DNA of 17,267 nucleotides. Origin: GCA-2746795 sp964643965 (GTDB taxonomy: Bacteria; Chloroflexota; Anaerolineae; Promineifilales; Promineifilaceae). The DNA lies in NCBI GenBank assembly GCA_964643965.1, contig CAZXVH010000109.1, positions 1-17,267 of the forward strand, read 5' to 3'. Position numbers and translations under genes: made by a program. Positions 7,857 to 15,193 of the stretch are shown in pieces. Numbering within the stretch: the stretch's first letter is position 1; each line of letters opens with the position of its first letter. Below the pieces are notes generated by a model, which made no database searches, was not told the DNA's origin, and worked only from the letters and a program-made list of their open reading frames with translations.

Positions 7857-9563
7857 ATGTCTACACAAACTACCCCTACACAGGAAACGGCCGTTGTTCA
7901 GCCCAAGCCAGGTTTCCTTACCGGTAAGCGTCGCCGCAAAATGCGGGAAGCCTTATTAGCGTATGCGTTGATACTGCCTGCTTTTATCATTATCTTAACA
8001 TTTGGTTTATTCCCGCTGGCTTTTTCTGCGTATCAAAGCACCCTCAAAGGCTTAAACAAAATCGTGGGCACATATGATGGCTTGGGGAATTACGTCAAAG
8101 CAATAGACAACCTGACTTATGTGCTGGGCTTTTGGTTAGCCATCACTTTCCTCTATCTGAGCATAAAAATGATTCTCGGCAGTCGCAAAACGGCCGAAGA
8201 ACATAGTGACAACTATTGGATTTGGGCGATGCCAGGGCTGGTAACGGCCGTTGCCATTTCCCTGTTTGCCCGCTTCTTTTTCATCATACTGCCAGAAATG
8301 CTGCGCATCCCAGAAAAAACGCCTCGAGGCCAATCTCTCACCCGGGAGATGGCCATGCAATTTATCGGCGAAGCGTGGCGGCTAGACGTCATCCAAAGCT
8401 CATTTTGGCTGGCAATGCTGGCTATCGGCGTGGCCATTGTGGTCATATACCTGGTTTTTCGTTACACGCCGCCCACGCCGCATAAAAGCAACTACTTCAG
8501 CAATTTCTTGCAAGCGTTTTTGCTTATGATTGGCGCCGCTGGCTTATCCTGGCTCACCTGGACAGAAATTCAGAGAGCCTATGCCACAGCCTTAGAAAAA
8601 GGAGACGGTCTTGAGATATGGGCGCAAGTCATCACCATTAGCGCCGGCTTTGGCCTGCTCATTCTTTCCTACCTGCTGTGGCGTAACGCCAGTGACCGCG
8701 ACTCCACCTTCAAAATCCTGCTCCGGTTTGGGGCAGCCATCGCTTTAGCCGTTGCTGGCTGGGTGCTTATTGCCGAACTGCCCCGTATCATTGCGGCCGG
8801 TAATAAAAATTGGTGGCAAGGCTTACAAGTAACCGTTTACTTTGCCATGTTCACCATCCCCATGCAATTTGGCATCTCCCTTGCCCTGGCCACCATTCTC
8901 TTCCAAAATTTGCGCGGCACAACGTGGTTTCGCATGTTCTTCTTTTTGCCCTACATTGCCCCGCTCATCGGCACGGCCGCCGCCTTCCGCATCATTTTTT
9001 CAGGTCGCGCCAACGCCCTCATCAACAGCCTGATCACCTCGCTCGGTTTTGCCCCGTTAGGCTGGCTAAACGAACCTCGCGGCGTTTTCCAAATGATGGC
9101 AGGCTCAAATGTTGACCTGCCTACCTGGTTAACCGGCCCGAGCCTGGCGCTGGTGACCATCATCCTTTACAATGTGTGGACGTATGTGGGCTTTGATATC
9201 GTCATCTTTTTGGCCGGTTTAGGCAGCATTTCCAAAGAATTGTATGAAGCGGCGGCCATCGATGGTTCCGGCCGTTGGAGTCAATTTCGCCACATCACCC
9301 TGCCCTTGTTATCGCCCACCATCTACTTCCTCATGCTGTTGGCCGTCATTGGTACGTTTAAGGCCTTTAATCGCATTTACGTCTTGCGCACCGGGGCGGC
9401 GCTAGGCACCACAGATACAGTCAGTGTTGTCATTTTTCAAGCATTTAATAGAGATACCCGTTATGGGTATGCCTCAGCCCTGGCGATGATGCTGCTTATC
9501 ATCATCATCATTTTAACGGTCATCAATAATCGTGTCGCAGAAAAAAGAGTGTTCTATGGCTAA
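7857..9563 (+). CDS. ABC transporter permease, MalF/UgpA-like, with a large membrane insertion
   Basis: A 568-residue inner-membrane subunit of a carbohydrate-type ABC importer. The start at 7857 has AAGGA five bases upstream and lies just after a TATAAT promoter; the open frame begins earlier (7701) but that part looks non-coding. TM1 (about 34-56) and the following GLGNYVKAIDN match the family. The usual core resumes at about residue 319 (WWQGLQVTVYFA) and includes the coupling loop EAAAIDGSG (from E464) that docks on the ATPase. Residues about 85-315 are extra and contain six hydrophobic segments (about 87-107, 123-145, 182-203, 217-235, 255-275, 290-310). Typical members are near 300 residues. 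The stop overlaps the next permease by eight bases, showing translational coupling. The substrate is unknown, probably a sugar or glycerol-phosphate-like compound. Confidence 0.9.
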   Translation: MSTQTTPTQETAVVQPKPGFLTGKRRRKMREALLAYALILPAFIIILTFGLFPLAFSAYQSTLKGLNKIVGTYDGLGNYVKAIDNLTYVLGFWLAITFLYLSIKMILGSRKTAEEHSDNYWIWAMPGLVTAVAISLFARFFFIILPEMLRIPEKTPRGQSLTREMAMQFIGEAWRLDVIQSSFWLAMLAIGVAIVVIYLVFRYTPPTPHKSNYFSNFLQAFLLMIGAAGLSWLTWTEIQRAYATALEKGDGLEIWAQVITISAGFGLLILSYLLWRNASDRDSTFKILLRFGAAIALAVAGWVLIAELPRIIAAGNKNWWQGLQVTVYFAMFTIPMQFGISLALATILFQNLRGTTWFRMFFFLPYIAPLIGTAAAFRIIFSGRANALINSLITSLGFAPLGWLNEPRGVFQMMAGSNVDLPTWLTGPSLALVTIILYNVWTYVGFDIVIFLAGLGSISKELYEAAAIDGSGRWSQFRHITLPLLSPTIYFLMLLAVIGTFKAFNRIYVLRTGAALGTTDTVSVVIFQAFNRDTRYGYASALAMMLLIIIIILTVINNRVAEKRVFYG

Positions 9564-10452
9564 TACAACGACCCTTCCCCCCACTGAACCACAACCCATA
9601 AAAGCGCATCCCAAATCACGCTACATAGATTGGGGGAAAATAGCGGCTTACGTCCTCTTGATTATCTGGTCGTTTATTTGCCTGATTCCCTTTTTCTACA
9701 CCGTCTCGGTTTCTCTGATGAACTTAACGGAAGCCACGGGCGGCGCTTTTTTGCCCAGCACCCCCCAATGGGGCAACTATGTTAGAGCCTGGGATGACGC
9801 GAATTTCTCCCTTTTCTTTTGGAATACGGTCAAAATCACGCTCATGATCATCACTGGACAAGTTATTTTCTGTACCATGGCTTCTTATGCTTTTGCCCAA
9901 CTTGAATTTCCCGGTAAAAACTTTTTGTTCGCCCTGATATTAGCCACCCTGCTCTTGCCAGAAGCGATCACCTGGGTGCCAAATTTCATCACTGTTTCCT
10001 GGCTCGGGCGCATGGGCCCTATTCCCTGGATTAACAATTGGCCTGCCCTCACTGTTCCGTTTATGGCTACTGCCTTCGCCATCTTCCTATTACGTCAATT
10101 TTTCATGCAGATACCCAACGAGTTGTGGGACTCGGCTCAGATTGATGGCGCCGGACATATTCGCTACCTGATCCAGGTTGTTGTCCCCTTATCCAAGGCG
10201 CCCATCGTCACTGTTATTCTTTTCGGGTTCATTGGCTCCTGGAACGCCTTAGCCTGGCCTATCCTGGTGACCACAACCGAAAAATGGCGGGTTATTTCTT
10301 ATGGTTTATTGGCTTTCATTGATGAGGCCGGCGCTCAATTCCATTTACAGATGGCGGGAGCTGTCATTTCTATGCTGCCTATTGTTTTACTTTATTTTGT
10401 GGCTCAGAAACAATTTACAGAAGGCATTGCTCGCTCTGGTCTAAAAGGTTAG
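9556..10452 (+). CDS. ABC transporter permease, MalG/UgpE-like
   Basis: The second transmembrane subunit of the importer, 298 residues, normal for the family. Six hydrophobic segments are visible, beginning with KIAAYVLLIIWSFICLIPFF. The EAA-type loop reads ELWDSAQIDGAG (E189-G200), followed by the conserved VVVPLSKAP. I chose ATG at 9556, which overlaps the upstream stop by eight bases and is preceded by AAAGAG. A GTG at 9532 in the same frame is possible but has no better ribosome-binding site. It would heterodimerise with the larger permease. No ATPase gene is nearby, so a shared MsmX/MalK-like ATPase encoded elsewhere is expected. Confidence 0.93.
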   Translation: MANTTTLPPTEPQPIKAHPKSRYIDWGKIAAYVLLIIWSFICLIPFFYTVSVSLMNLTEATGGAFLPSTPQWGNYVRAWDDANFSLFFWNTVKITLMIITGQVIFCTMASYAFAQLEFPGKNFLFALILATLLLPEAITWVPNFITVSWLGRMGPIPWINNWPALTVPFMATAFAIFLLRQFFMQIPNELWDSAQIDGAGHIRYLIQVVVPLSKAPIVTVILFGFIGSWNALAWPILVTTTEKWRVISYGLLAFIDEAGAQFHLQMAGAVISMLPIVLLYFVAQKQFTEGIARSGLKG

Positions 10453-10464
10453 GCTCGAGCGCCA

Positions 10465-10504
10465 CTTCTCGAGAGATTTAATCCTTGAGGCAATTTTCGA
10501 GAAG
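10465..10504. other. inverted repeat between permease and binding-protein genes
   Basis: CTTCTCGA (10465-10472) pairs with TCGAGAAG (10497-10504) across 24 bases, just after the second permease stop. A shorter CTCGAG/CTCGAG pairing at 10454-10473 competes with it. No T-run follows. In such operons an intergenic structure can stabilise or separate the binding-protein message, which is usually made in excess; here that is inference. Confidence 0.35.
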
Positions 10505-10542
10505 CTTACGAACTAAATACCAATCAGAAATCTGCACATTTT

Positions 10543-10552
10543 AGGAGGTGAT
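10543..10552 (+). promoter_or_regulatory. orphan extended Shine-Dalgarno sequence
   Basis: AGGAGGTGAT matches ten consecutive bases of the usual complement of the 16S rRNA 3' end, but no start codon lies at normal spacing. An ATG at 10551 is only two bases beyond AGGAGG and opens a 13-codon frame ending at 10592. The real binding-protein start is 97 bases beyond the site. It could be a leader peptide signal, a standby ribosome site or a relic. Confidence 0.4.
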
Positions 10553-10639
10553 GCTCAACAATAAAAATACCTTTCGTTCGTGCAGTACATAAAAACGTTT
10601 TCAATAACTTCAAATAACATATCTAGGAGAAGATTAAAA

Positions 10640-12160
10640 ATGTCAAAAAGCAAGTTTTCACTCTTATTAATTCTGGCTTTGTTCATGGCCCTGGCCTTAG
10701 TTGCCTGTGGCGGAGCAGCAGAGCCAACCGCTCAACCACCGGCAGTCGAAGAGCCGACAGTCGAAGCGCCGGCCGAAGAAGTGGCCGTGGAAGAACCGAC
10801 AGAAGAACCGGCCCCCACAGAAGAAGCGGCCGTAGAAGAACCCACAGAAGAAGCGGCCATGGAAGAAGCAGCTCCCTGCGCTCCCGCTACCGATGGCCCT
10901 CTGGCTGGTGTAGACCCCAGCGGTCAAACCATCCAATGGTGGCACAATCACAGCGGCTCCCGTGAAGAAGGGCTGGCGCCGATGATCGAAGACTTCAATG
11001 CCACTAATGAATGTGGTATCACGGTAGAAGCATTGAACCAGGGCAGCTACAACGACATCCGTGACAAGGTGAATGCCAGCATCGGCGCCGGTGAAGCTCC
11101 GGCCGCCCTCGTCGTCGGTTATCAGAACGACCAGGCTTTCTACCAATTGAACAATGGTTTGGCTGATCTGAACATCTTCGTCGATGATCCGCATTGGGGT
11201 CTGACGGCCGAAGAACAAGCCGACTTCTTCCCTGGTTTCTTTAACCAGAGCGTACACCCGGCTTTTGACAACCAACGTCTTGGTTTCCCGCCCAACCGCT
11301 CTATGGAAGTGTTGTACTACAACCAATCCTGGTTAGAAGAGCTGGGCTTCGATGGTCCGCCAACCACTCCAGACGAATTCAAAGAGATGGCTTGCGCTGC
11401 GGCGGAAGCCAATGGCGATGGCACGGGTGGTTACATTCTGCGTGATGACGCCTCTGCTATAGCTGCCTGGACGCTCGCTTTCGGCGGCAACATTTTGACC
11501 GAAGACGGCACCCAATACGCCTACAATAACCCAGCTACTGTGGAAGCCATGACCTTCTTGAAGGGCATGTTGGATGATGGCTGCGCCTACTTCTTCACCG
11601 AAGGCTACCCGAATCCAGAATTTGCCGGGCGTCGCGCCCTCTTCACCACCGGTTCCAGCTCTGGCGTTCCCTTCTATGGCGCGGACGTAGACACCGTCGC
11701 TGAAGAAGCGGGAGTCGAGCCGGATGCCTGGGGTGTGGGCGCCATTCCGCATACCACCCCTGATCCAGTCATGAACGTGTATGGCGGCGACATTATGATC
11801 ACGGCCAATACGCCAGAACAAGAATTAGCGGCCTGGGAATTCATCAAATGGTTCACTCAACCAGAACAGCAGGCGCAATGGGATGCGATCAGTGGTTACT
11901 TCCCCACCCGCGCCAGTACCGTCGATTTCCTGGCTGATTTCATCGCCGAATCCCCCACAGGCGCTCAGTTTGAACAAGGGCTGGCTTTGCTGCCCTATGG
12001 CGCTTATGAACCGCAATTGATCTCTTATCAGGCAGTACGTGATGAGGCTCAAAAAGCGTTTAATAGCATCATGCAAGGCGCTGATATTCAAGAAACGTTA
12101 GACGCTTTGACAGAACTAGCCAATGAACGACAAGCTGAACTGATGGAAGAGATGAATTAA
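10640..12160 (+). CDS. ABC transporter solute-binding lipoprotein, extracellular family 1
   Basis: A 506-residue membrane-anchored substrate-binding protein for the adjacent permeases. A signal peptide ends in the lipobox LVAC (C23), followed by a Glu/Pro/Thr-rich tether (about 28-80), then the mature domain from about residue 90 (QTIQWWHNHSG). Family 1 marks are the hinge-like LYYNQSWLEELGFDGPPTTPDEF, the central GTGGYILRDD...GGNIL, and the C-terminal AAWEFIKWFTQPEQQAQW followed by YFPTR. The start at 10640 has AGGAGAAG seven bases upstream; an in-frame GTG at 10580 would add an unlikely extension before the signal peptide. A 187-bp gap separates it from the permeases and a strong terminator follows. 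The substrate is probably a carbohydrate but is not identifiable by eye. Confidence 0.93.
   Translation: MSKSKFSLLLILALFMALALVACGGAAEPTAQPPAVEEPTVEAPAEEVAVEEPTEEPAPTEEAAVEEPTEEAAMEEAAPCAPATDGPLAGVDPSGQTIQWWHNHSGSREEGLAPMIEDFNATNECGITVEALNQGSYNDIRDKVNASIGAGEAPAALVVGYQNDQAFYQLNNGLADLNIFVDDPHWGLTAEEQADFFPGFFNQSVHPAFDNQRLGFPPNRSMEVLYYNQSWLEELGFDGPPTTPDEFKEMACAAAEANGDGTGGYILRDDASAIAAWTLAFGGNILTEDGTQYAYNNPATVEAMTFLKGMLDDGCAYFFTEGYPNPEFAGRRALFTTGSSSGVPFYGADVDTVAEEAGVEPDAWGVGAIPHTTPDPVMNVYGGDIMITANTPEQELAAWEFIKWFTQPEQQAQWDAISGYFPTRASTVDFLADFIAESPTGAQFEQGLALLPYGAYEPQLISYQAVRDEAQKAFNSIMQGADIQETLDALTELANERQAELMEEMN
10735..10872 (+). repeat. coding low-complexity repeat (lipoprotein tether)
   Basis: Degenerate repeats of GAAGAA-CC-ACAGAAGAAGCGGCC encode alternating VEEPTEE and PTEEAA blocks after the lipid-attachment cysteine of the binding protein. 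They make an acidic, probably disordered tether between the membrane and the binding domain. Such repeats are prone to length change between strains. Confidence 0.8.
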
Positions 12161-12201
12161 GCAAGCAAACCATCTGGTTAAGCTGAATTACTGAATTGGA
12201 G

Positions 12202-12240
12202 AAAACAGCCTCAGGCAGCTTGTCTGGGGCTGTTTTTATT
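12202..12240 (+). terminator. Rho-independent terminator of the ABC operon
   Basis: A 13-bp stem (12202-12214 with 12224-12236, including one T-G pair) closes a 9-base loop. It is built on AAAACAGCC/GGCTGTTTT and is followed by a run of five T ending at 12237. It begins 41 bases after the binding-protein stop and separates the transporter from the downstream enzyme genes. Confidence 0.93.
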
Positions 12241-12282
12241 GAACGTTGAAATTTTTACTTTTCCCTTACCCCAGGATTTCTT

Positions 12283-13116
12283 ATGATAAATCTTTCTGAA
12301 CTACTCCACGCCGCTGAAGAAACGGCCGTTGCCGCCGGGCAGTATGCACGAGAAAAATGGTCGCATTCCAACCAGATAACCAGCAAAGGCTTTCGGGATG
12401 TTGTCACCGAAGCGGATTTCGCCGCTCAGGCAATGATCACCGACGCCATCCAGGCCCGTTTTCCCACTCACGGCTTCCTCACCGAAGAGGAGGACAGCGC
12501 CCTGCCTACCAGCGGCGACGTGATCTGGGTCGTTGATCCCATCGATGGCACCATCAACTACAGCCGTATGCTGCCCAATTTTTGCGTCTCGGTGGCGGCT
12601 ATTCGCGGCGGGCAGTCGCTGACCACGCTGCTGACCCAGCCCGAGATATTGGCCGGCGTCATCTATGATCCGCTGCGCCACGAACTGTTTAGCGCCGCCG
12701 CCGGGCAAGGGGGGCATCTGTTGAACGCGCATGGGGAGAAACGGCCGTTACAAGTCAGCGCTATCTCCCATATCAACGAAGCCCTGCTTTGCCACGATTG
12801 GAGCCACGAAGCGACCGCCCGGCAATCTACTCTGGAAACAATCAGCCAACTGGCCCACCATGTCTTTAGCATCCGCTCCTTTGGCGCCGCCGCCCTGGCC
12901 CTGGCCTGGCTGGCCGCCGGCCGGGCCGACCTTTACGTTCACTACACGCTGAAGCCATGGGATCTGGCGGCGGCGGCCCTGCTCATTCATGAAGCCGGCG
13001 GCCAGGTCACGGCCGTTGATGGCGCTCCCTTGCGTTGGCATAAGGACGGGATGAGCTGTCTGGCGAGTAACGGACGCCTGCACCGGCCGTATGCCGAGCT
13101 GGTAACAGGAGTATGA
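12283..13116 (+). CDS. inositol monophosphatase family protein
   Basis: A 277-residue Mg-dependent sugar/inositol phosphatase of the FIG superfamily, normal length. The metal site is visible: E68-E70 in GFLTEEED, the signature DPIDGTINY (D85, D88, G89, T90), and the second signature PWDLAAAALLIHEAGG with D227. AGGA lies six bases before the ATG at 12283. It follows the ABC terminator and precedes the serine genes by 152 bases. Family members hydrolyse inositol phosphates, histidinol phosphate or fructose bisphosphate; which one applies cannot be read here. Its place beside serine genes hints at small phosphorylated metabolites, but the intervening hairpin argues it may be a separate unit. It carries three ACGGCCGT palindromes. 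Confidence 0.92.
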   Translation: MINLSELLHAAEETAVAAGQYAREKWSHSNQITSKGFRDVVTEADFAAQAMITDAIQARFPTHGFLTEEEDSALPTSGDVIWVVDPIDGTINYSRMLPNFCVSVAAIRGGQSLTTLLTQPEILAGVIYDPLRHELFSAAAGQGGHLLNAHGEKRPLQVSAISHINEALLCHDWSHEATARQSTLETISQLAHHVFSIRSFGAAALALAWLAAGRADLYVHYTLKPWDLAAAALLIHEAGGQVTAVDGAPLRWHKDGMSCLASNGRLHRPYAELVTGV

Positions 13117-13117
13117 G

Positions 13118-13134
13118 GGGGGCAAAGCGCCCCC
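13118..13134 (+). other. GC-rich hairpin after the phosphatase gene
   Basis: GGGGGC (13118-13123) and GCCCCC (13129-13134) form a compact stem with loop AAAGC directly after the phosphatase stop codon. There is no T-run, so it is not a classical terminator, though it may attenuate read-through. The rest of 13135-13268 shows no convincing gene or promoter. Confidence 0.45.
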
Positions 13135-13268
13135 GGTCACTACGCTCGTCGAAGCGCCACCTTGCCATAAATTCCCCCTACGCAAGAACAGCAGCCTTTG
13201 ATACACTTACCGCTGGTAGCAACATCCACCCCACTTGAGTAGAGAGGACCGAACGGTTAAACAAATTT

Positions 13269-14132
13269 ATGCGCTGGCCCCCTTATGAACACGTCTTTTT
13301 TGATTGTGATTCCACCCTCACCACCATCGAAGGCATAGACGTACTGGCAGACTACGCTGGCAAAAAATGGCGCGTCGAAGTCCTCACGCGAGCAGCCATG
13401 GAAGGGCAGCGCGACCTGGAAGAGGTGTACGGCAAACGCCTGCAAGCGGTGCGCCCCACTCGTGAACAAATCCGCTCCATCCGCAGCGCCTACAAACGCA
13501 ACATCGTCGAAGACGCCGCCGCCGTCATCCAAACCCTGCAAACACTGGGCCACAAAGTGTATATCATCAGCGGCGGCCTGGAAGAACCGGTGGTGGAATT
13601 TGGCATCTTCCTGGGCGTACCTAAAGAGAACATCCGCGCCGTCGGCGTTAATTACAATGAACTCAGCGGCGCCTGGTGGGAAAACAACACGCCTGATACG
13701 GCCGGCGACATCCCTTACCTCACCTTTGAAGAAGGCGCTCTGACCATCAGCGACGGCAAAGCGCAAATCATCAAAGCGTTACGCAGTGAGCAAAGAGGAC
13801 GCGCCTTGCTCATCGGCGATGGCAGCAGTGACCTGCTGGCTGCCGAAGCTGTGGACTTGTTTGTGGGTTATGGCGGCATCGTGCAGCGGGAACAGGTCTT
13901 CGCCGAAGCGCCGGTTTATCTGTCCAGCGAAAGCCTCTCCCCTCTGTTGGCCATCGCCGCCGGCCCCGCCGCCCGGCGGCAGCTGCAAGCCACACCCTAC
14001 GAATCCGTGTTTCAGAAAGGTTTAGACCTTATCCAAAGAGGAGCAATAATATTTAACGATGAACGACTCAAATCAAAATTCACTCAGGCAGTCAAGGCCA
14101 CACATCAAACTTTTTATTCCGGGGCCGACTGA
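13269..14132 (+). CDS. serB: HAD-family phosphoserine phosphatase (SerB-like)
   Basis: This should catalyse the last step of serine synthesis, O-phosphoserine to serine. HAD motif I is FFDCDSTLT (nucleophile D12, acid D14), motif II is YIISGG (S101), motif III includes DGK (K164) and motif IV is IGDGSSD (D184, D188). A helical cap follows motif I, as in SerB. The 287-residue length is somewhat over the usual 210-230, partly from the C-terminal tail after residue 240. The only upstream purine-rich site, AGAGGA at 13243-13248, is about 20 bases from the ATG. No alternative start exists before the in-frame TGA at 13236. The last 74 bases overlap the next gene in another frame. Function is inferred from motifs plus the downstream aminotransferase and dehydrogenase; a related HAD-IB phosphatase is the alternative. 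Confidence 0.82.
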   Translation: MRWPPYEHVFFDCDSTLTTIEGIDVLADYAGKKWRVEVLTRAAMEGQRDLEEVYGKRLQAVRPTREQIRSIRSAYKRNIVEDAAAVIQTLQTLGHKVYIISGGLEEPVVEFGIFLGVPKENIRAVGVNYNELSGAWWENNTPDTAGDIPYLTFEEGALTISDGKAQIIKALRSEQRGRALLIGDGSSDLLAAEAVDLFVGYGGIVQREQVFAEAPVYLSSESLSPLLAIAAGPAARRQLQATPYESVFQKGLDLIQRGAIIFNDERLKSKFTQAVKATHQTFYSGAD

Positions 14133-15183
14133 GGTTCGCCCAGAAATTCTGGATGCGCAAGGCGCATGGGCCGTCGGCCACCGTATGCCGGAATGCACCA
14201 ACCTCATCGCCAGCATTCGCCCTAAACTGCGCCAGGTTTTTTTCACCGAAAAACGGGTGCTGATCAGCGCCTCCACCGGCAGCGGCCTCATGGAAGCGGC
14301 CATTCGCAACTGTGTTAATCAGAAAGTGCTCAGCTGCGTCAATGGCGCTTTTAGCGAACGCTGGGCCGAAATTGTGGACGCAAACGGCAAGGAGATGGAA
14401 CGCCTGGAAGTGGCCTGGGGGCAGCCCGTTTTGCCCGAGATGGTCTCTGAACGGCTGGCCGCTGGCGGCTTCGACGCCATCTGCCTGACCCATAACGAAA
14501 CCTCCACCGGCGTCACCAACAATATACCCGCCCTGGTGGAAGCGGTGCGCAGCGCTCCCAACGGCGGGGACATCATGATTTTGGTAGACGCCGTGAGCAG
14601 CCTTTCCGGGGCATACATCCCCTTTGACGAGTGGGATTTAGATGTACTGCTGACCTCCACCCAAAAAGCGTTCGCGCTGCCACCGGGACTGGCCTTTGCG
14701 GCCGTTTCTGACCGGGCTATGGCCAAAGCCAAAACCGTGCCGGATCGCGGTTGGTATTTCGACTTCCATGTCCTGGAAAAATATCTGCTCAAAGACCAGA
14801 CGCCCTCTACCTCCGTCACCTCGCTGCTCTATGCCTTAGATATGCAGTTAGACCATATCCTGGCCGAAGGGCTGGAAGCCCGCTTTGCCCGCCACCTGGC
14901 CATGCGCGACCGCACCATTGCCTGGGGCAAAGGGCAGGGGTTTGCACTCTTCGCGGCCGAAGGCTACGAATCACCCACCGTCACCTGTTTCAGAAACAAT
15001 TTGGAAATCGACATCTCCGCCCTGAACAACTTCTTGCGAGAACGGGGCATGATCCTTTCCAACGGCTATGGCGCTCAGCTCAAAAACGTCACCTTCCGCA
15101 TTGCCCACATGGGCGACCTGCAAATGAGTGACATGGAAGAACTGTTTGCCGCCGTCGATCAATTTTTAGCTGAGACTCGATAA
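14059..15183 (+). CDS. class V PLP aminotransferase, probable phosphoserine aminotransferase
   Basis: A 374-residue fold-type I aminotransferase related to alanine-glyoxylate and serine-glyoxylate aminotransferases. It opens with the conserved LFIPGPTEVRPEIL. The cofactor aspartate is D177 (ILVDAVSS) and the Schiff-base lysine is K203 (TSTQKAFALPPG). Flanked by serB-like and serA genes, it most likely converts 3-phosphohydroxypyruvate plus glutamate to phosphoserine, the SerC step, although it does not look like the classical E. coli SerC. Alanine-glyoxylate transamination is the alternative. The start at 14059 lies inside serB, 74 bases before its stop. AGAGGAG is 16 bases upstream, which is long, but no other ATG, GTG or TTG fits before the conserved block. 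Confidence 0.87.
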   Translation: MNDSNQNSLRQSRPHIKLFIPGPTEVRPEILDAQGAWAVGHRMPECTNLIASIRPKLRQVFFTEKRVLISASTGSGLMEAAIRNCVNQKVLSCVNGAFSERWAEIVDANGKEMERLEVAWGQPVLPEMVSERLAAGGFDAICLTHNETSTGVTNNIPALVEAVRSAPNGGDIMILVDAVSSLSGAYIPFDEWDLDVLLTSTQKAFALPPGLAFAAVSDRAMAKAKTVPDRGWYFDFHVLEKYLLKDQTPSTSVTSLLYALDMQLDHILAEGLEARFARHLAMRDRTIAWGKGQGFALFAAEGYESPTVTCFRNNLEIDISALNNFLRERGMILSNGYGAQLKNVTFRIAHMGDLQMSDMEELFAAVDQFLAETR

Positions 15184-15193
15184 GGGAGGCAGC

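Noticed and set aside
10697..11326. 209-codon open frame on the - strand
   Set aside because: Antisense to the binding protein; its Phe/Gly/Arg repeats are simply the complement of the Glu/Pro-rich tether.
13118..13134. Intrinsic terminator after the phosphatase gene
   Set aside because: The stem is strong but no T-run follows, so it is listed only as a hairpin.
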